Positions 1 through 11,116 of a DNA stretch of 64,000 nucleotides are shown piece by piece. The notes under the pieces were generated by a model that worked only from the letters and a program-made list of their open reading frames with translations, did not search any database and had not been told where the DNA came from. Position 1 is the first letter of the stretch. Each line of letters starts with the position of its first letter. Source of the stretch: Acanthochlamys bracteata. Taxonomy: Eukaryota; Streptophyta; Magnoliopsida; Pandanales; Velloziaceae. The position numbers and the translations under genes were made by a program. The stretch spans positions 1,612,001-1,676,000 of the forward strand of contig CM034127.1 of NCBI GenBank assembly GCA_019914995.1, read 5' to 3'.

Positions 1-701
1 GAGAAACGTTTGCTGGCAGAGTAATGGTGTTTTCCTTTTCTCTGGGAAGAAGTCGTCGACGTTGAAGGCATGAAGTAGTAACGAAGTTTCTACTTCAAGC
101 TTCCGATTTCAGTTTCTTTAGCTTTGAGCTCTTTCTTCAAATCTTCTAGTGCAACTTTATACGGCACCACTGTCTTCTTCAACGGCAACATTTAAGGCTT
201 CACTGTAGCATTAACTAAGCCGTTGCACCAGAATCTATCACGGGCGTAGGAGAAAGATGAGCGAAAGAGATGGGAGAACGGTAGAGAGGCAGAGAGCTAT
301 TTTTACTTCGGCTACTGACGCAATCTTCAGTTCCGCACCAAAGTAAACACTAAAATTAAATTTTAATATTCACTTGCATATCATGTCAACGTAAACGTAA
401 AAAGTAAACTCACTTTTAACAAATAACTAATCTTACAAATTCACTTTCTTTTAAACTCGAGTTTACCAAGTTGGTAAACACGCACTTTATAGCAAATAAT
501 TAAATATGGGCTTAAAAGCCCATATGGGTACGGTCCGTATAGCTGAAACAGGTCCGTTCCGAGTCGGAAGTTCGAGTTATGATTCACGGACCAAACCATA
601 TGGTTAATTATTAGGACAAAGAAAGGGGACGGAATCGAACCCAAACCCGTTGATCTCACTCGCTCCAGTTTTTGTTTCGATCAATCGATCGCCGCCGTGG
701 A
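1..701. other. 5' flank of MED31, no gene seen
   Basis: No convincing coding segment is visible on either strand. The short open frames lack homology I recognise. The right part holds the MED31 promoter and leader, including an inverted pair of TGGGCT motifs annotated separately. Confidence 0.5.
505..526. promoter_or_regulatory. Inverted pair of TGGGCT (site II) motifs upstream of MED31
   Basis: Two 10-base arms (ATATGGGCTT and AAGCCCATAT) face each other across a 2-base spacer, about 175 bases before the MED31 ATG. TGGGCY 'site II' boxes are typical of plant housekeeping promoters and are bound by TCP factors. Use in this promoter is inferred from position only. Confidence 0.45.
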
Positions 702-3373
702 ATGGCGACGGCTAGCAGCGACGGGGAAGAATCAGGCAACGATTCTACTTCTTCCCTGCAAGTATCTCTATCTGCTCGCTCATTGTTTTTTTCTTCAAAA
801 ATTTTTTGGGGCAAATTTTTGAGTAATTTTTCGTTGAATTTTTTAATTGTATTTTGGGAAAGAGTTTTTGTGCAGGCAGCCGAAGAATCGGTACAAGGAC
901 CCTGATGATGGACGGCAGAGGTTTTTACTGGAATTGGAGTTCGTTCAGTGTCTCGCTAACCCTACTTACATACATTGTAGTACTTATTTGTTCCTTTTGT
1001 TTATTTGCATTTTAATTCTCGTATGTGGTTGTTTATTTGTCTTGTTAAATTTCTGTTGTATGATTCAGAAAGTGTGAAACTTGGATAAAACTTTGTGTAT
1101 GCGTGCTAGCTTACTCTTGATATCTAGCTTATCTGAATCATACTGTACTAACTTACTCTTTTTCTTATAGAACAATCAGAACAGGAGTTGGTTTTATGTT
1201 ATAATTCATAACAACATGTTAATTTACTAAAATGACAGCTACCCATGTTCTCCAACAATCTCTGTTTATCTTTTTCATAGGTTGACACATAAAACAAACA
1301 AAAGTATGTAAATAAAAAGAATATTAAGAAAACAAACTTCATATGTGATAATGGTTCTTTGCATTTGCAACTGTTACAATTTTCGTGCCATGCAATTTGA
1401 AATGGTTTTTATGGAAACAGCATATTCATTCATGTCTTGCATGCTTAAATTGTCCTCACTGAGAATCCTGTAACTTGCCTGAAAAGCTTTTCTGATTGGT
1501 TCATGCAGATCTAGCGCAAAACCGTTATTTTGAGGATGAAGCTTTCATTGGGTACCTGAAGTACCTTCAATACTGGCAAAGGCCTGAATATGCCAAATAT
1601 ATTATGTAAGTTACTTGAATTTCACTCGCTATTAGAAAAGCTATGTTCTTAAAGCTTCTGATGAAAACCTTTTAAGTTATGCATTTTTTTTATTGATTCT
1701 GTTTAAGGAAGACATGCCATGGGTCCAACTCTGCAGTACTCTTGCATCAGTCTGAATAATGATGAATCTATAAATGTTTCAGGTATCCTCATTGTCTTTT
1801 CTTCCTCGAGCTTCTACAAAATGCAAATTTTCGGAATGCGATGGCACATCCTGGAAGCAAGGTATAAGTTTATGCACATATGTCACATTTCTTTACTGTT
1901 GTGTGTTATGATGGTTTTCAGATATTCCAATATCCTTTGGATTGTGTTCATCAAGAGCATCTTTTCTAAAGATGATCCTTGGTTACAGCTTATCATACTC
2001 TAATAAGGCACTTCAAGCAGAAATTCTTTTTTGCAAATGTCCTTTTAGTAACCATTCCAGACATACCATTTTGGCTTTTATAGGAAAGATCATTCCATTG
2101 GGTTTTAAATGGGTAATTTACCTTTCTGAATTCCTTTTTTGGATGGCTCTTAATTCCTATTATTGTGTATGCTCTCTTTGGATTCGGGTTTTTTCTTGAT
2201 ATAACATATGATACTTTTCAAATTAATTTGTGTTTAATCATATCAGCATTTGTCACAAGGACACTGTAACTCTCACTAGCCTGTATGCCTTATATGTCAA
2301 CTTATGTTTTATGCTGACACAATATGATATCTTTGGGATTTTGATGTTATCCTGTACAATGATTTCATGATAATCATCATTAGATTTCAATTAAGATTTA
2401 CTCAAGTGGATGTTTGTTCAATTTTATCTTGATTAATTATGAAGTGTGATCTGTACAGGAGTTGGCTCATCGGCAGCAGTACTTCTTCTGGAAAAACTAT
2501 AGGAATAATAGGCTCAAGCACATTATGCCCCGCCCACCTCCTGAACCTGCTCCAGCTCCAGTTTCTGCGCCACCTCCTACTTCTGCTCCTATTCCTACCC
2601 AAGCTCCATCACCTGCACCTTTTCCATCATCAACTGCGCCTTCACCTTCTTTACAATTTGTTGGTCCACCTGGAACTTCCTTACCAAAGACAGACATGAG
2701 GAACAATGTTGGAGATCGCAGAAAGAGAAAGTACATCCCTTTCTTTTTCGACTTTTTTATTATATTAGCTGATGCTATGTCAAACCCCAATATTACATTT
2801 CCGCTTCATAAATTTCTTTCTTTAATTAGCATCTCACTATTAACTCTATAAGAAAGACGTAGTTCTTTATAAGCTCCTTTCAATGACAATTATTTTTGCG
2901 CATGTGCCACATAAGTGATTAGGTCGTGTAAGTGGAGTTCTCATCATAAGTGATTAGGTCATGGGCCACATAAGTGAGTAGGTCATTACTGATTGTAATT
3001 GTGAGATTATAATCAGTAACATAAAGCAAAAGATTTTTATTTTGCTTTACTCACTAAAGAATCTCATTTCCTAGCACTTTGCATAGATTGTTCTACCTCT
3101 ATAACTTAATCAGTTTCTATTAAAGCCTACAGGATAGTAGGATCTAGCCTAAAAGGAGAAGAACAAGATGGATTTGACTTTATGACATTATCCTTTTATT
3201 GGTTGAATGCATACTCCGTACTTCATCAACACATATTTTTAGTATTGTGAAAGAACCGCAGTTTAGATAGTGTTTTAAGCGTTGTACGTAATGGTGGAAA
3301 TATATAATAATATTTGACCCTTGTCACTTTGCCTGTTAATGTGAATGTTCATTGATGGTTTTGCAGATATTGA
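702..3373 (+). CDS. MED31: Mediator of RNA polymerase II transcription subunit 31
   Basis: MED31 is a small conserved subunit of the Mediator middle module, which links transcription factors to RNA polymerase II in the nucleus. Six coding exons are read as 702-761, 880-976, 1509-1605, 1783-1861, 2459-2730 and 3367-3373, giving 203 residues. The Soh1/MED31 core is complete: KDPDDGRQRFLLELEFVQC, then NPTYIHYLAQNRYFEDEAF, GYLKYLQYWQRPEY, PHCLFFLELLQN, and ELAHRQQYFFWKNYRNNRLK. The C-terminal tail is rich in Pro, Ala and Ser, as in plant homologues, and ends in a basic RRKRKY. Exon 2 uses the second of two adjacent AG acceptors, because only that keeps the frame. The last coding exon contributes only the end of one codon, a Tyr and the stop. 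No lesion is visible. Confidence 0.95.
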
Positions 3374-4143
3374 TTAGCTCGATTCAGCTTGAAGGCACAG
3401 ATTGTGATAGCAATGTTTTAGGATTGGCATAAGCCTGGAATTTAACATGCTGCAAAGTCTCTGACGTGATGGCAATACTACACAGTTATTACTGTCAGAA
3501 TGAACTACCTACCTATGTGTTTAGCTTAATGGCTCGTCTTGTTTGTGAGATTGTCATGCCCATACAAACATGTTTTTTTCTGTATGTAGTTGGATCGTGT
3601 TACTGAAAAATACTAGTTTCTAGTGAGGAGCATATTTGTGTAGTTATAACCAAATAAGGAATGCTCTATAATTTATTTATGGTTTTGTTGATCCGTTATT
3701 ATCAGGAGCAATTTTCTGTAATGACAGACTGTTCTTTGTTTTGTATTCTAAATGCTTTTGAAACTTTTTTCTCTGTAATGCCCCTGATGCCTTGTAGCTG
3801 ATGAAATGTAAGTAATGTTAGGTTGCTGTGCTCTTTCTGTTAGCCATTGCTGTAAACCTGTGCAAACTTTGAGTTTCTTCTTTGTACTTCTGATCTTTCT
3901 AACCAATTCTGAATCTCAGCCGTATACTGAAGTTTCTGAGACTCTGCTTTGAAATTTCTTCTGGTCTTTGAAATTTCTTCCAAGTTCTGAGAACTCAGGT
4001 ACTAGGCTGAGTATCGTACCCATTTCATGCTGCAAACATGAATCACTATGCTTTTATACATAGCTTATCTATTTTATATTCAGATGTTGAAAGAATGTTT
4101 GGCATCATCAATTGCATTAAAAAAAAAGTCTCTTTCCACTTTA
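3374..4143. other. MED31 3' UTR and downstream spacer, no gene
   Basis: T-rich sequence with no coding potential that I can support. The first few hundred bases are presumably the MED31 3' untranslated region. Confidence 0.5.
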
Positions 4144-4384
4144 AATGAATCGTTCGAAGTGTTTTTTAAAAATATTTTTTTAAAATAAAAGATATTTTTA
4201 TTTTATTTCGATAAATAATTTTATTATTTTGATATATAAAGTAAAAATAAATTAATAAGATTTTACTATATAGATCTTTTTATTGTTTAAATTTTTAGAT
4301 AAAATTTGTAAAAGTTTTAATAAAATATATAAATTAGAAAAATTGAAAAATATTTTTTTCACAACGCAATTCCAAACGGCCATT
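4144..4384. mobile_element. Tourist-like AT-rich MITE (family A), copy 1
   Basis: A 241-base AT-rich element bounded by imperfect terminal inverted repeats (AATGAATCGTTCGAAGTG at the left; AATGGCCGTTTGGAATTGC reading in from the right) and flanked on both sides by TTA. Its interior on the minus strand aligns by eye with copies at 16.0, 34.3 and 44.8 kb. The TTA duplication and GTTTGG-type ends suggest a non-autonomous PIF/Harbinger (Tourist) element. No coding capacity. Confidence 0.65.
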
Positions 4385-5243
4385 TTATAGATGTGACTAG
4401 AGTTAAACGCTCAGTAGAAAATGGGAAAAAGCAATTACAAGTTCATGTGACTAGAGTTGAATGCTATCTTCTACCCTCTGATTAATGAGGTTAGTTGTAG
4501 ATCACCATCAACAAGATGGTGAAATGTGGAGACACTTCTGAATTCTATACATGTAATATAACATGAGATACAGAGCACACCAAGCTTTGCAGAAAAGTCA
4601 TTCTGAATTCTGTGTGAGTAATTCATTGAAACATAACAGCACAAACAAAAACAAGATTTTTCTGTATTTGCAGATGGAATTCAACAAACAAAATTCTACA
4701 CACAAACTAATGCATTTTCAATCGCAGTGCTATTTATCCTCCCAGAAAAACAAAAAGACAGAACACGCAAAGGGAATTTCAAAATCAGAGCATCATACTC
4801 AGAGCTGTTCTTAGCTGTATCTACTACAAATAGGAAATTTCTCTCAACTGTCTTTTAAGCACATGCTCTGTGCATGCATGCTTGTCTTTCTGAAATTACA
4901 CTTCGAACTCGATCAATCTGGAATAACCTGTTTCATTGCCTTCTTCATCTTCTTCCTCCCATCATCATAGAGCACACAGAAAGAATTGTTCACCTGCTCA
5001 AGTTTTAGCTTGTAATAGCGGATAGATGAAGTGCTGCAAAGGTGTAAACAAGGATGATATGTACTGGAACCATCTCCCCCAAAGAAAGAGCTTCTTCAAG
5101 CCACTTGTTGGAAACTTCATCAAAGAAATGGCAACTCTTTAGAATGCTTTTATCAAATGAATATGTTTCTTTATGCAAAAATGTATAATCTTGTGGTGAT
5201 TCATTTAGAGTGTAATCTTTGTTGTTATCCATGGGGAAAGCAG
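4385..5243. other. Spacer before the B3 relic, no supported gene
   Basis: No exon for the missing start of the downstream B3 gene was found here. A minus-strand run of about 38 codons ending near 4913 is open but has no family I recognise. Confidence 0.4.
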
Positions 5244-6418
5244 TGTATGCCCAGAAAATTTGTCAACAACTTCCAAGATGAATTGTCGGGCACAGTTGAG
5301 CTGAGAGATCATAGCAGAAGAGGATGGCCTGTGAAACTGCAAAAAACTAATGGCACCATCTTCTTCCGTGATGGCTGGAAAATGTTTGTGCAAGACCATC
5401 ATTTGCAAGAAATGGATCTTCTAGTTTTCCAATATGCAGGGAATTCAAGCTTTAAAGTGGTCATGTTTGATAGTAGCGGGTGCGAGAAGGACATATTTGA
5501 GCCGATGGAGGGAGAAATGGAGCGCACAAAGCGATCAACAACCGTGAGAAGACAGAGGCAATCAACATCCAGGAGTGGAAAAAGAAAAGCTTCTTTGCCA
5601 TACACTTCCTGCGACTTCCTCCTCGTCTAACCACCTTTCTGCAGATTCTGATGGCCTTAGCATTGATGGTAGTAGATCTCCTAAACATTTTAGTTCTTAT
5701 ATGAATAATTTTGTTCATAGAACAGCTAATCATGAATGTGTTTGTATTGACATAAATCATTTTCATATCAACTTGTTTGCAGAATATGATAACCAGTAAC
5801 ATTTTTGGTGGAGATAGAAGTTTGACATAATTGCAAATGACATAATTCTCCTTTCCTTTCATGAAACTCAAAATTTCATAATCAAGTTATCAGTATAGAC
5901 AGGGCAAACATAATCAGTGTTTTGTATAACTAGATTGGTTAGAGAAAGTAGTATTTGTTTTCCTGAGTGGCTTAGATTAATGTTATGCCAGATTCTTCAG
6001 CAATGAATGAAGAGGTGAAGAAAGTTCAAAGAACAACTTACCAGAAGTAATTCAAGTCAAGGAGGAGGCCTGTCACTGATGCAGAGAGAAAGCACGCCTT
6101 AGCTTTGGCCAATATGCATCATTCAAGCAAACCCTCCTTCATATGCGTGATGAAGGAAACAAGTGTATACAGGCTGTTTAATCAGGTTATGCATCACTGC
6201 ATCTAGCACACTCATATTTGCGGCAAACATATTCATAGATGCTTAGAGGCAAGAACTACATCATCTGAATATGAAAGTGAAGTTCATAATCTTAGAAACA
6301 TACCTTGATAGAGATACTGCATTCACCTTCCTTTTGTGTAAATCTAGAATTCATTGTTCTGTCGTTCCTGCAATAGTAATATATAGTGGGATAGGGGCAC
6401 CTCACCCTATCCCCATCC

Positions 6419-6449
<31 letters not shown>

Positions 6450-7519
6450 ACAACATAGGTATGATCTGCAAGAATAGATGCTATGAACTCAGAGGATCAA
6501 TGAAATATGATGTCATCTTGCTGTAGGTACTTATAGCTCCATACTTACGAGGATCTACAGAAATTCACTTTCATATAATCCTCTAAGTGATCAATAGTAT
6601 GGTATGAAACACTGATGTCAGAAACCAGGTGCAACTCTCATTTCTCCCTGGCAGAGTTTCATATTTAACACGGATTGCATGACTTACCTCTTCGAAAGCT
6701 CATATATCTCTTCACAATTGAACTGGACATTCTTCTCTTATAGTAGCAACATTCACTATGTAGCTTGTAGTAATTCAAGCAAGCAATTGGCAATTCGAAT
6801 ATGTAAGCAATAACTGAGCAAAACCCAGCGTACTTTCTTGGATACAATAACTTATAAACAACATTTTCTTCTTGATGAAGTACAATAATGTTACATCCTA
6901 TCATAATTATACTTCTGGTAATTCCATTCAAACCTTAAGCAGCTTTACCTCTCTATCATACTAGTAAAAGTCTCAATTGCTTGATTTTCATGTGTAAATA
7001 TGCATATCCTTCAGAATGTTTGTCATGTACTTTCTCAAGTTAGGGAGCTGGAGATGATGCTACAATATTAGAGACATTTTGATGCATAATTTTCTGCTAG
7101 TGTTTGCATAGCAATCAAATGGACAACATTTTCCCATAAAAGCAATGTATTTGATATCATTCTTTTCACACAATAGCCACACTTTTCATGGCTTATTTAC
7201 TGAAAATTTTACAATTTCACAGACAATCCCTCATGAATTCACGGTAAAGCATATCCCCGTCAAAAAGACAATTGTGACCATTGTTGATGCAAAGGGCAAA
7301 AGAACATGGTCTGTTAGGCTCTTGTTCCGAAAGAGCTCAATTTGTTTAGCAGGAAGATAGTGGAGGTTTGTTCAAGATAACAACTTGGAAGAAGGAGATG
7401 CATGTGTGTTTGAACTGATAGATCCAAAAAAGTTCATAATGAAAGTACATATTTTTCGGGTTGTTCAAGAGACAGTGCTGCCGGTCACATCAACAACTTC
7501 AAGTGATTGCAGAAAGTGA
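5244..7519 (+). pseudogene. REM-type B3 domain gene with two in-frame stops
   Basis: The locus encodes two B3 DNA-binding domains in the layout of plant REM/VRN1-like proteins. Domain 1 (from 5244) reads MPRKFVNNFQDELSG, then FFRDGWKMFVQDH and LLVFQYAGNSSFKVVMFD. A linker exon (about 5991-6186) carries the family's RRRPVTDAER...ALALAN stretch and the start of domain 2. The exon from about 7223 carries domain 2: IPHEFTVKHI, TWSVRLLF, RFVQDNNLEEGDACVFELI. Two stops interrupt the frame: TAA at 6048-6050, just before the RRRPVT stretch, and TAG at 7358-7360, inside domain 2. After the TAG the frame stays open for 52 more codons to TGA at 7517. The first exon (usually ...FFK...) was not found. Splice sites around the linker exon look intact, so decay is recent. 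A stop-read-through or short-protein gene is possible but less likely. Confidence 0.8.
6419..6446. repeat. (AT)14 microsatellite
   Basis: An uninterrupted run of about 14 AT units within an intron of the B3 relic. Confidence 0.95.
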
Positions 7520-8239
7520 CCCCAAGGGAATTTTACTCCTGTTGTGTCAGACCTTATGTAGCATTTCTTATTTGCATTCACATGTTTCTAATTTCCTCTG
7601 GTTACATGTAGTAGAGATAACGTCTAGGACATGACAGAAAAACTTCTAAGATTTAGAAGTGATTTTACATTTGCACATCAACAGATCCATTATAACCTAT
7701 AGAATTCATGCCGTAATTAAATTAGCTGATGCAACCTTTTCGTACAAAACTAAGTACATCTGTTACTCGATATAGAAAACAGGTAAAAGCAAGTTCATTA
7801 TAAGCTTAAGAAAAATAAAAGATATATTCTAGAACTCTAAACCTGTCTTTGCACTTTGGTGGCCTGCAATGGTGTTCTGGAGCCAGAAGCTGCTTCTAGA
7901 TTGTTGATCTGATGCTCTGTGACTAGGATTACTATTGCATTAGACAAGCATAGCAGACCTAAGAACTCCTTAAAATATAAGAGCTAAGAACTAAACTGCT
8001 GCATTCTTTTCTCCAACTGTCTCCATTTGATTCTTATTCCTCAAATCAGGAGAACCTTTTCTGTTTGGTGACCATCCACACTGCTTAGATGGCACGAAGA
8101 AGTGACCTTCTCTGTGATTAGTACTTTGCAAGCATGAATTCCCTTCACCTTTATAGACATTCACAATCGACAGAGGACAAGATTACGGATTTGGAAGATT
8201 AACTACAGCATTGGGCATTGCTTTATTGGCATAAGAAGA
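7520..8239. other. Spacer between B3 relic and H15 gene
   Basis: No gene seen. The right end probably includes the 3' UTR of the minus-strand H15 gene. Confidence 0.45.
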
Positions 8240-10307
8240 TTATTTCAAAGGTGCCTCAGTTGATTTTATTGCTGAAATCTGGAGAGATGCAGGAAATTTA
8301 AGTGGCATACTTGCCATTGCAGCTGATGATCTTTTCTTTTTTGGAACTGAGGCACAATCTTCCTTGCCAACCGATGATCCTTTTCCTTCTAGCAGCATAC
8401 TTGCCATGGCAGCATGCTTTGCAACCAATGATCTTGTCACACGTGGTGCGATGTGGAGAATTGCACTCTCTTTGCCCTCCTTTTCTGTTTGATTCTTTTT
8501 CTTGTTAACTGAGACGCAATCTTCTTTGGCGGCCGATGAATTTTCTTCTGATGGTATACTTGCCATGGCAGCAGAGTGCTTTGCAGCAGATGAACTTGTC
8601 ACACGCTGTGTGATGTGGAAAATTACACTCTCTTTACCCTCCTGTTCTATTCGATCCTTTTTCTTCTTTGGCAATGAGGCGCAATCAGAAGCAGCTTTTC
8701 GTTTGCACTCTTGCCCACACCCCTTAGGGGATGCTTCCATTTCAGTAGCAGTTTTCTCACCTTCAACGATGTTCTTTGGGCACGAATTCCTTGACTCCAT
8801 CAAGCCCTCTTCGCTGTTGCAGCCTGCTAACAGAGGAGAAGAAGATTGGAACTGTTCATTCGTGTCAGCATGATAAAACAATTCTTGTCTGGTGGTCTCA
8901 TTTGACATAAGATCTGCTTGTGCATTAGGATCCGCTACAACAGCAGGCAAAGCTTCATCGTTGTTCTCTGTGCTGAATTGCCTTGTGTTCTCTTCACAGT
9001 CGCAACTATATTTATTTGCTGCAGACAGCGAAGATGATTCCAGAATCTCAGTCATGGCACTTTCAAACGGTCCGCCTCTTGCAATCTCAATGGGTATAGA
9101 GTGGTCTGCATGTTGCATAAGATACTCAACAGTAACCGGAGTTGCTTCATTGATGTTTTTGGAGTTAAATTGCCTTGCAGCAATTATGCTCTCTTTCTCA
9201 TTAAGGACATTTTCTGCCAATGTAGGAGATGAGGATTCTTGTCTGGCGACCTCAACGAGTGTAGTGTCTGCTTGTATGGCAGGATCAACGACAAGGACAG
9301 GCACCACTTCATTAACACTTTTCAGGTCAAATTCACTCAAAAGAATTGTGCTGTCTTCTACATTACAACAATTTGCAGTTGGAGAACTGCAAATGGATTG
9401 CAAAGACTCAACCAGATCCAAGGCAACCAATTCTTGTGCCTGAATTGACATTGATTTTACTTGCACCAGCGGACTAATACTACCTTCACGCATTACTTCA
9501 CCCAGTTGCATGTCTGTCTCTGTTCGATCCTTAGCATTGTTCTTCTTTTTCTTCATCCTTCCTTGAGGAAATTCCCCTGCCATGGGCTCAGCAACTGAAA
9601 CATCTACTACTTCACACTGCTTCCTCTCCAATCCATGATGACTGCGAACTTTCTCCTGTTGTTTCGTTCTTGTTTTATCACTCAACATTGCAGGGAGAGC
9701 TAGCACGACAGTAAGAAAACAATCTTTCCCATCACCTGCTTTCGGAAACTTCGAACGTTTCACCTTATTCATCTCAAAATCAGTATAACCATTGCCGGAT
9801 TCTTCCCTATTCTTCAACTGCTCTGCAAAGTTGTATCCTTTACCCATCCGTTCTCCCCTACGATCACTAACGCCACTTCTCTTCTCTTTATTGAATGTAA
9901 TCAACGGTTCAGATTCTCCGACGAGAAAAAACCGATCACCGGCTCTGGCGATAAAATCTCCACGCTCGGTTAGCTTCTTTAGATAATAAGGAAACAACCT
10001 GTCATGAGCCGGCGGTAAATCTTCGTTCTTGGATTGAATGAAGTCCGATATCGCCGCCGATGTTGATCCACCTGTTTCGGCCAAGGATCGAATTGCTTCT
10101 TCGATCATCTATAAAAATAAAAAACAAAATTAAATTCTTTGCATGAAAATTCACGTAGAACTGAATTGAATTAAATTGAAGGTTGGGTTTACGTACGACG
10201 GCGTAGGTGGGGTGATCAGGAGTGTGATGGCGAGGGCGTTGTTGAAGGGTTCGAGTAGTCGCCATTGTTGTTGCAGCTATGCTAGAAGAAACAGTACTGC
10301 TAGCCAT
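8240..10307 (-). CDS. Linker-histone-fold (H15) domain protein with repetitive C-terminal region
   Basis: Two exons (10197-10307 and 8240-10108) joined by a GTACGT...TATAG intron give 659 residues. The intron splits an H1/H5 globular (winged helix) domain at about residues 28-95: HPTYAV joined to MIEEAIRSLAETGGSTSAAI, then FPYYLKKLTERGDFI. This fold binds nucleosomal or other DNA. The remaining 560 residues match no family I recognise. They contain three degenerate units of about 60 residues with the pattern NEaxPVxVxxxxQAD, then two and a half copies of a unit of about 55 residues with EGKESxIxHIxxRVT, AKHxAAMAS and a lysine cluster. No AT-hooks (RGRP) are visible, unlike plant HON4/HON5-type proteins. 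Lysine clusters such as PKKKKDR could serve as nuclear signals. The start is the only ATG that completes the H15 domain. A chromatin role is inferred from the domain. Confidence 0.85.
8303..8686 (-). repeat. In-frame tandem repeat of 165/162 bp in the H15 gene
   Basis: Unit 1 (8522-8686, 55 codons) and unit 2 (8360-8521, 54 codons) share an Asp-Cys start, a lysine cluster, EGKES, HI..RVT and AKH.AAMAS. Unit 3 (8303-8359) starts the same way (DCASVPKKK) but jumps directly to SSAAMAS, as if internally deleted. Confidence 0.85.
8900..9350 (-). repeat. Older degenerate coding repeat in the H15 gene, about three units
   Basis: The three segments FDLKSVNEVVPVLVVD..IQAD, FNSKNINEATPVTVE..MQHAD and FSTENNDEALPAVVAD..AQAD recur at about 190-base spacing in the same frame. 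Boundaries are approximate. Confidence 0.6.
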
Positions 10308-11116
10308 CGATATATTTGTTGTATAAATAGAAATTAAAGAGGAAATCTTTCGGTGATTTGGTTTGTACTCTGCAGAGATTCTTCCTGATTACGTTTGCAA
10401 ATCTACAAAAAGATACGACTTATTTCTTTCCTTGTAGCTAAGTAGCTTCAATTATTCAAACTCTATATATAAAGTTGAATTAGAGTGCATATGAACTTAT
10501 TTTTTTTATCAAATTTTAAATTCAAAATTTATCTTTTATATTTTAATTTATTTCGAATTTACCAAATTTTAATTTATTTCTTACCGAATTCAGTATAATT
10601 CTGTAAATGTATTCAGAAGATATTTAGTTCAGCTTTTTTTCAAAATTTTTTTAGTATTTTATGTTATATTTTTTAATATATATTTTATAAATATTTAAAA
10701 ATTTATTTCAAAATTTAAATAATATAAAAAAAATTTTACATAATAAATTTTTTTATTATATATTTTTATTAATTTTTTAAAAATTAAAAAAAATAACATT
10801 CGTTTTTTAAAAAAATAAAAATATTTTTTATTTTAGAAAAATTATATTTCAGCTAAACGCACTCTCAACTTTAACCAGACTTAAAGACTCCACTAGCACT
10901 ACACTGCCATAAAAAAATCAACGAATTTCTTCTTTTAATCTCCGCTAAATTGTTTCAACAAATACGATATGAAAATAATGGAGCGGTTCGTTGAGTTTAT
11001 TACAACTCTGACAAATTTTTAAAGAAACTAAAAGCAAATTTTGGTCGCTATCACCAGGTTAGCACCAGCTGAGGCTCATCTCAAAGTACTTCAACTGGAA
11101 GAGAATAAGAGGAGTC
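10308..11116. other. H15 gene 5' flank and AT-rich spacer
   Basis: Contains the putative H15 promoter, an AT-rich inverted-repeat element, and probably the 3' UTR of the TMEM135-like gene. No coding segment seen. Confidence 0.5.
10471..10872. mobile_element. Probable Tourist-like AT-rich element (family A)
   Basis: Ends form an imperfect inverted repeat: AAAGTTGA...GAGTGC at the left, and CACTCTCAACTTT at the right. The interior includes the family A core, with runs such as TTTAATATATATTTTATAAA and AAAAAAATTTTAC that are also seen in the 44.8-kb copy. It is longer (about 400 bases) than other copies, and I did not find a clean TTA/TAA duplication, so it may be composite. Confidence 0.45.

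Noticed and set aside
600-660. tRNA-like GGTTCGATTCC on the minus strand
   Set aside because: No matching acceptor, D or anticodon arms could be laid out around it.
4913-5232. Minus-strand open frames, including about 38 codons ending near 4913 (YYKLKLEQVNNSFCVLYDDG)
   Set aside because: Reads somewhat like an exon, but no family was recognised, the only upstream donor would leave a 36-base intron, and the plus strand here is next to the B3 relic.
6665-6931. 88-codon minus-strand frame in the B3 relic intron
   Set aside because: No recognisable domain, and it lies in an intron between two clear B3 exons.
8302-9443. Long plus-strand frames opposite the H15 gene
   Set aside because: Antisense shadows of the repetitive minus-strand exon, which carries a recognisable domain.
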